A DNA stretch of 64,000 nucleotides from Ixodes scapularis. Taxonomy: Eukaryota > Arthropoda > Arachnida > Ixodida > Ixodidae. Below, in pieces: positions 57,278 to 64,000 of the stretch. Location: NCBI RefSeq assembly GCF_016920785.2, contig NW_024609837.1:25607533-25671532 (forward strand). The letters run 5' to 3'. The notes under the pieces were generated by a model, which ran no database searches, was not told where the DNA came from, and saw only the letters and a list, made by a program, of their open reading frames with translations. Every line of letters begins with the position of its first letter. Position 1 is the stretch's first letter. The position numbers were made by a program, and so were the translations under genes.

Positions 57278-59810
57278 TTCTGGCAGTCCTTGGAATTTAT
57301 ATGTAACCCAAGGTCTCTATTGCATTTCGTAGCTCTGAACAAACTGAGTTTTGTTTTTGTCAAAGGCTGTCCAACAATGGTTCTTGCAGACAATTTTGTA
57401 CCAAAATAACGTGCTGCAAGGTGGAACCGGAAGTCTTGGTATATGTCCTCCTGTATCCGAACGGTGGAGTTTATGAGCCCAGGGAGTACGTTCGTTGGAG
57501 GCTGTCAGACTTTCGATGCGTCAATGCGTGTTCGCTTTGTCCACCTAAGGACTTAAATTCAGTGCAGCAGTATACTGAAACCCTGAGCTTATTCCACTTC
57601 CAAACCGAGTCTCGCCATATCATTGTGGATGCAGTCAATACGGTATACAGAAGATTGTGGCGGTACACAACTTCTAAATTAGACGTACAAATATGCGTGT
57701 TATTCTATTTCCTGTACAAACGAGATAACATGCCTTTATTATGAAGTTGGAATATTGACCATATCTTAATATGCGGAGTAGTAGATTTTGTTTTGGCCAA
57801 ATTTATTGGCAAGTAGCGCTGCACTTTGTATATATTAAAGACACTTCTTTTATATATAAATCAATGTATTGCTTCCAAGTTTTGTCGGAATAATTTTGTT
57901 CTTCCCGTAAACGTTGAAGTTTTTTTTTAAGCTACTATATCGTATTGTGCAACTCTACAGCGTATTGTCTTCTTTATATGAAAGATTGTTGGAAACCGAA
58001 CATGAATAGGGGGTTAATAGGAAGTTTTGAAAAAAAAAAAAAAAACGTACGCAATTTTAGCGCACTCTAGCCCTAACTTTAGCGCTTGCTTTAGCGCACG
58101 TTACGCAAGAGAGTTTTAGAATAACGTTTCTCCGTCACGACGCAAAAGTCGAAGCTTCTTGCGTTTGTAAGGCCACCAAGACACAGTCACAATTTTTATT
58201 TCACACACGAAATGCTGTAACTTGAGAAAAAAACGAGTTCTTTGGTCCAGACTAACATTTTAGATATTTTTAAACATGAGAATGCGACGCGAGTTGTCGT
58301 TAGGTCGTTGATCCCCGCAGTGCGTCGCCTCGGCAAGGAGTGTCTCGTGTACTGCCCTTCGCGCCCGTACCTTCGCCGAGAAATCTTCGCGCGCTGCGAG
58401 CATTAACTTGCCAATGCTGCTCGCCCACCTTAAGCCTTGTTCAGACAGTTGCGTTTGACTGCGTTTGACTGCGTTGCGGCTGCGAGAAACCAAGACATCC
58501 CTGTTACTTATATCGCGTGCCCATATGGTTCCTTGAACTGGATTCCACGCTTTATAAGAAGCACAGATGTGCAGGTGACTCGCTTTCGGTTCTCGACGCA
58601 ACGCAGTCAAACGCACTCAAGTGCAAGTTTCTGAACCGGCCTTTACTGTGTTTTCCAAAACGAGTGCGATGTCGTCCCGTATTGAAAATCGCAGTAGCGA
58701 GGTTGCCGCCGACGTCGCCCTCACGACGCCGCCAAAGCGGCCGCAGCCACGGACTTGGGGGCAGCCATTTTTTAACTGGGCTCGTCTTGGCTTTAGCCAA
58801 TTTCTTTACAAGAATCTTCCTTGGACGAGCGCAAAGATTCTTTGCGTACGCACGCACCTTCCGAAAAACAACGTAGGCTAAAATAGCGCACGCAAAGCTT
58901 GAAACGTGGTTAGCGTTCGGCTCATGCGCAGTTGCGACGACGCTATTCTTTGCGTACGCAAAGCTTTACCGTGCGCTATTCTACAACTCCCTAAAAAAGA
59001 AACAAAAAGGTCTTGTTTTGTGACGCGCGTGACCGCACCCGTCAGTCGACGTGCATTCGGTTCCTTATTAGGAGACGGATCTTGCTTTTGACTGCTGGGG
59101 TTCAAAAGGGACTACACCCTTAGAAAAAGGGGTCCATATAGTTCTCCCTAAAGGGAGGAATGCTCTTGGAAGTTATATTCCTTCAGAAAAGGAAAAACTT
59201 TTGCCCTTGAAAGAATGGGAGCAAAGTTCCTTCGTCGTCTGCATCTCATTATTAAGCCACGAATGGAGCAAATGGAATTCAATAGGGTTCAACGAAAACT
59301 CCAGTCTGTCTATGCTGGAAAAAGCGGTGGAGAAAATTAATCGTGACGTCGCCGGTGGGAGGAGCCTAATCTCCATCGCCAACAAACTACATCGGAAGAG
59401 AACTGCACCATGACGTGTCCGGTGACGCCGCCGAACAGTGGCGATTCAATTGAAACTACGTCGTTTTTTTTTTTTTTTTTGTGTGTTTTTTTTTTTTTCC
59501 CTACAGGGAATTTCGGAGAATCGCATAACTCGGCAGTGAAGGGTTCTAGAAAGCAATACTCTTAAGTATCCGAAACCTAAAGTGCAGAGCAATTTAATAA
59601 AACATTTTTTTGTTCAAATTCGTCGCATGAAATATTTAGTTTACTTAAGTTACACAAAAACTATTAGCATTAGCTGCAGCCCTTTACGTTGCGCAGGCAG
59701 GCAGTCTTGGCCGACAAAACGAAGAAGATGTAGTCCTCGCGTGTCGGTCCACCAAATTAGCCTTCTGAACGACTTTTTGGGAGAAAACGACGTTTTAGTG
59801 AGGGCCGCCG
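57278..59810. other. Upstream region of receptor copy B, no confident gene
   Basis: Counterpart of 42038-44542. A 107-codon plus-strand frame at 57421-57744 is interrupted in unit 1, so it is probably not coding. The short foldback recurs at about 58461-58617. Confidence 0.4.
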
Positions 59811-60026
59811 ATGAACAGTCCTCTGACCAAGCCTGAGCGGGACGAGTTGTGGGACAGGATTGTGGACGAGCTGAACGCCCAAGGCCCGTCCATCAAAACG
59901 CGAGCAGAATGGAAGGGCCACTGGAATACTCGTGTGTGCCACGCCCGAGCACGGGGTATGGATATAGCCTGTGCTGCTCGGCCGTGTATCACTACTGCGT
60001 GGTGCACGTTAAAAACCCCAGGCTAG
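59811..60026 (+). pseudogene. Myb/SANT-like DNA-binding fragment, unit 2
   Basis: Counterpart of 44543-44758 with a few substitutions (ERDELWDRIVDELNAQG). In unit 2 the short upstream peptide start seen in unit 1 has lost its ATG. Confidence 0.45.
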
Positions 60027-60528
60027 CAGTCGTACTGCACTGGCTAAATTGCTTATCTACAATGGGTAACAATGTCGCTATGTTCAGGCAGACTAACCTC
60101 CTGCTGTATAAACAACTAACGACAAAATTTACTTTTTGACTATGTTTGACTGCGTTAGTGCAACTTCTCTCGTGCTGCACGAGAAAGAAAAAAATGTTCC
60201 TTTGAGGGTTAAATTTTCGGTGAAGTAAAAAGCAAGAAAGAAGAAAACGGAATATTTCCCTCAAGTTGGGTTCGTGGTGGAAGAGGAAAAAAAAAAAAAA
60301 AGAAAATCAGTTGTTAGTCCCACGGTGTGTATGGTCTCTTCTTTATGTTTATTCTAGTTCAGCTGGCCTTACCTAGACTAGTTGCTTTAAAATAAAGCGT
60401 ATTTCTCTTTCTCTTTACCTGAAGTATGAACCAACTAGCTCAACTTAAGCCTGTTACCGTTGCTTGCTTGGCTTTTCGCTTAGCCAAATCGCTTATATGG
60501 GGTGCACTCAAATAAAAACGCAATCGTG
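60027..60528. other. No gene recognised
   Basis: Counterpart of 44759-45265. Confidence 0.45.
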
Positions 60529-60998
60529 TTAAGTCGTGTAAGAGTATTTAGAATATTTATCGATAACGCCGCTGAACTTGCATCGTTCGAAGAACTTCCT
60601 TTTTGTGATCGCCTTCTCTGCTTGAGTTTGCTGGAAACACATCCACTTCGATCCGAGGCAATCGATGATAGCGTTGGTGACATGAACAAGTACGCGACTC
60701 ACAGAGAACCGGTGAACACCAATGATTTCGTCGCTCCCGACAGTTCCCTGGAAGCCGCCAGCGGCGTAAACGCGTAGAGCTGCGAGGACTTGTTGCTGGA
60801 CCGTCAGCACACGGGACCCTTCGCGACGCCGCTGAAGCTTCCGCGAAGCTGGTCACACAGCCAGCGAGTCACCCCTTTGGTCAGCCGATATTCACCCACA
60901 AACCTTGCATCGCTCGTCTCGAAAGCATCCCGGTGATCTCTAAAAACTCGATCCGCTGGCGAACACAACAGTAGAGATGCATATGTTAGGGTCGCCAT
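60529..60998 (-). pseudogene. HARBI1-like transposase N-terminal part, unit 2
   Basis: Same two-frame remnant as 45266-45735, with the same frame change. The first part (60998-60804) is identical in protein to unit 1, and the second differs at one residue that I can see (GSDEIIGVHRF here, GSDEIIDVHRF in unit 1). Confidence 0.8.
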
Positions 60999-62124
60999 CT
61001 TTTACGGTGCAGATTGATCTCTGGCTTCGTATCAACCACTCAGTTAACTACATCGTGGAAGTGCATCGTGACGACATTTTGACGTCACCGCCAATTGCAT
61101 CATCTTACGAGCATAGCTCGAACTGCATAGGGAAAACTACATTTCAACGTCATGTCACGTGACTCGAGAGAATAGCCAATCAGTGCCCGATGCAGTTTTT
61201 ACATCATTTAATTTGCGTTCCAGCATAGATAAACTGGTCTCTTGTACACGGGGTGAGAGGAGCAGCCAATAAAAGCGTAACATGAGCTTTCCGCGCACCG
61301 CATTCATCTCCGAAGCCCGCTTCCCGCTGTTATATACCAGTCGATGTCGGGAGGTGTTCCCTATTTACGGAGTGGGTCCTCGTGACAGAAACATTTGCGT
61401 GAGAAATAAAGAAGATGACTCCTGTGTTCTGAACCCGATACACGTCTCCATCTTGCCTCGTCAGCTCCGGAGTCCCTGGTATATAACACCCGGCTGGTAA
61501 AAGAGCTTGTGTTTCGAAGGTATTCGCGCAGTCGTCTCGTCGTCAGCAGTGCGATGTTAAGCGAAGACAACCGATACCCAGTTACTTCGCGCACTTTATG
61601 TCTTACCTTTGCTATTCTTCGAAGCGCAGACCCTTCGTCAACACCGCACATCACGCCGGAAAAGCTAAACCATTCACGACACCAAAAGCAGCTCGCAAAA
61701 AACAAAAATTCAAAGCAACCTTCTTCGCTCACAACTGAGCGGATTTCATGTCGCTGGCTTATCTCTCGCATGTCCATCCAAAAAGTAGATTCGTTGGTCT
61801 ACCCAACCGTCTCGCACCAGACTGTTTTGCACAAGGAGGATAGAAGGGTAGGAGAGGGCATCACGTCAGCATGCGTAGCCTCCACAACCCTTGCTCCCTT
61901 GACGCCTCGCCTCTTTCTCATTTTCCTTCTTGCTCTCCTCACTTACGCTCGTTAATAATAACACTATTTCGCTTTGCGTGTAATTAATTTGCTCAACGCG
62001 GCCCATGTTAGACCAGACAAACTTCTTCAAAGAACAAAAGTTCGTTCGACCGTCCAAAATATACGACAGTACTTAGATTGCGAATCCGAGAGTGATGAAC
62101 AGTGCATGCGATCAACGAAAATTT
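60999..62124. other. No gene recognised; end of unit 2
   Basis: Counterpart of 45736-46861, nearly identical. Confidence 0.4.
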
Positions 62125-62534
62125 CCCTAAATGGGAGTAGAAGAGTAGGAGCAAAGCCTCCTCTCCGTACCTTCCCCTTCTGCTCCTCAAAAGCTGCGCT
62201 CTAATTCGGCGTTACGGGGGGATTATAAACGTCTTTAATTTTATTTACCAGCTTATTCCAAGCATTTATTTAAAAAAAATATATTCACCCTAAAGTGTCC
62301 ACGACCGTGACGTTGATGCAGGAGTACAAAAGTGAGCCTCAACTAACCTCCGACTACTTTTATTTATAACCCTTACCAAAATATCTCTCTGGGAGAATCC
62401 CAACTTCACCGTTATCATGTAATGATTGACTAAGCGTAAACCCCATAAAATTATTCAAGTACCTATCCAAATCTCAATAACAAATTGTCCGCACGTGTGG
62501 AGTCCGCAGTTACTCCGGATCAACCAGAACAAAT

Positions 62535-62880
62535 CTTGGGGACCGATCTCGTATCGGAACATAAAATGAAAAACTGGTCGATTCGGAATAGGGAAGATAG
62601 TCAAATAGGCTTTCCCTATTTCTACCTTAATGATTATATAAACTACTTATATGTGATTAAGTGCATATATAAAAAACTAGTCGTAGCAGTGAACGTCAAC
62701 CGAGGGTTTGCGGTGCGTCAACAGTTTTAATGTAAAGTTGAGGCTCGGATGCTGGCACTTATATACGCGATGTGTATAGGAAGCACCCATTCAGAGTCCG
62801 TCGCCGTTCTAACAACAGACACCTCGTGAGAGTTTCATGTTTGATTAGTTGCTTTTCGAGCTCGCTGTCAAGAACAAAGA
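62535..62880 (-). pseudogene. Ionotropic receptor fragment, unit 3 copy
   Basis: Same relic as 33820-34170 and 47300-47645, with further small deletions. Confidence 0.75.
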
Positions 62881-63484
62881 TCATAAACGAGGATAAACAA
62901 GACCATCTCACGCTTCTCTCGCTTGACCACGGGCAATTATCGCATTAGTTGCGCTAGTCTGTTGTCCTGCCCTGTAAAACAACAACGTCTGTCACATACA
63001 TTCGTCTCTCCCCAGTGAACCGTAAACGTATCACTTCTTTACATGCCCGCAATTCGCAGTCGCCTTACGTGCCAATCTCTCGGCTGGCTAAGTGTTAGGC
63101 CTATACACTACCGTTTCAGCCTGGCGGAGCAGAGCCATGAATTGCGCACTTCATCATCTGGCTGCTCGGCGGTGACGTGCCTACAAACTCTAAGCTGTGT
63201 TTTTTACTTCTTTCCTTCTTCCTGCGGTTTTCTTGACGTCATCGCAATCTCGGGTAATTCTACAATTATAAGCGCTAGTTATCGTCCCGTGTGCCCCGAT
63301 GTTTCTGGTCTGTGTATGACAATGTGAAGGCGTTGAAGTTATGTGTCACTCAATGCTAATGTTTAATTAGAAGATATTGCAACGTTGCGCTGATTCATTC
63401 ATAGCTGATGCTCGATGCTCCATTAGAGCATACTGCGGGCTTAGGCACATACCGGGAAACGATTTTTTTTTGTAGACATTTAGG

Positions 63485-63688
63485 TCAACATGTAAGCATT
63501 TACATGTTAGCAGCAGCATTTACGGCTCAGCTCACTGGGGCCAACGGGCTCACAGAACAGCTCAACAAGACCCTCGCCGACATGATTTTCATGTACGTCA
63601 ACGTGAAGCACAAGACATATGACGAAGTGTTGCTGCACGTCCCGTTTCCTTATAACACGGCAGTTCAAGAAACCACCAGAGTGACACC
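63485..63688 (+). pseudogene. Retrotransposon integrase fragment, unit 3 copy
   Basis: Same fragment as 49945-50249, with NGLTEQLNKTLADMIFMYVN, cut short where the unit ends. Confidence 0.75.
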
Positions 63689-64000
63689 AATCAACACCTC
63701 CTAGAAGACAAGGCCGTAGCGCTCTTCTCGTGACGTCGCAAAGGAAGGCCATCGGGGGCGCGCGTCGAAGCGAATGCAACGCGCGTAGATCGAACGTCGT
63801 AACGCGTTTTTAGTCACATACGCGTGTCATATTAGCTAAAATGAAAGCTGCACATAGCAACGGGTCTAGAAAACATTTTATTACGCGAGCAAAATATTAC
63901 ACCGCTAAATAATCGGTACGAAATGGCAGGAGGTATGCGTACAAGATGTCTATAAAAAAATGTGATCGTTTTAAGTCGAAAACATTGAGTCATGCAATTA
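63689..64000. other. Unique sequence after the duplication
   Basis: No match to the units and no gene recognised. Starts atcaacacctcctagaagac. Confidence 0.5.

Larger units (their letters stand above)
46862..62124. repeat. Tandem segmental duplication, unit 2
   Basis: Collinear with unit 1. Differs by a 1.7-kb insertion (47811-49508), a small partial tandem duplication near 51390-51450 and homopolymer-length changes. About 15.26 kb. Confidence 0.95.
62125..63688. repeat. Tandem segmental duplication, partial unit 3
   Basis: Starts with aaatgggagtagaagagtag like units 1 and 2 and follows them to cagagtgacacca at 63688, where similarity stops. It contains the receptor and integrase fragments but no intact receptor gene. 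Confidence 0.9.

Noticed and set aside
57421..57744. 107-codon plus-strand frame upstream of receptor copy B
   Set aside because: Frame is broken in unit 1 and no domain is recognised.

Overview
The window looks like a tick genome (Ixodida, probably a hard tick). The main reasons are a six-exon salivary-type lipocalin gene with the cysteine and Trp pattern of tick histamine-binding proteins, two intronless chemosensory-type ionotropic receptor genes, eukaryotic splice sites, and a dense arthropod transposon load: a Penelope-like element, a LINE, a Ty3/gypsy LTR element, hAT and Harbinger remnants, tRNA-derived sequences and many foldback elements. No bacterial or viral gene organisation is visible. 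All family assignments come from reading motifs by eye; no database search was run.

Layout. 1-4.4 kb: nothing recognised. 4.45-8.05 kb: a 5'-truncated LINE (minus strand), half of a foldback element, a small foldback, and a decayed Penelope-like element with a short inverted-repeat transposon inserted in it. 9.3-14.4 kb: three long foldback elements, AT/GA microsatellites and a tRNA-derived sequence. 14.5-19.9 kb: the lipocalin gene (plus strand), whose introns hold three or more foldback or hairpin elements. 20.8-25.1 kb: a complete, recently inserted Ty3/gypsy element with 177-bp LTRs that differ at one base, but with a disrupted pol region. 25.1-33.2 kb: mostly unassigned sequence, with an hAT transposase remnant between long direct repeats and a degenerate repeat cluster.

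33.4-63.7 kb is a large tandem segmental duplication. Unit 1 (about 33401-46861) and unit 2 (about 46862-62124) are collinear, and a partial unit 3 (about 62125-63688) follows. Each full unit carries, in order, a decayed ionotropic receptor fragment, a retrotransposon integrase fragment, one intact 621-codon ionotropic receptor gene (minus strand) and a Harbinger-type remnant made of a Myb/SANT-like ORF and a HARBI1-like ORF. Unit 2 alone carries a 1.7-kb insertion with imperfect inverted termini. The unit start lies inside a small inverted-repeat element, and similarity between units varies along their length.

The host genes that look functional are the lipocalin (secreted, hydrophobic-ligand or amine binding) and the receptor pair (membrane chemosensory or related ion channels). 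Most other recognisable coding sequence belongs to mobile elements, nearly all broken.
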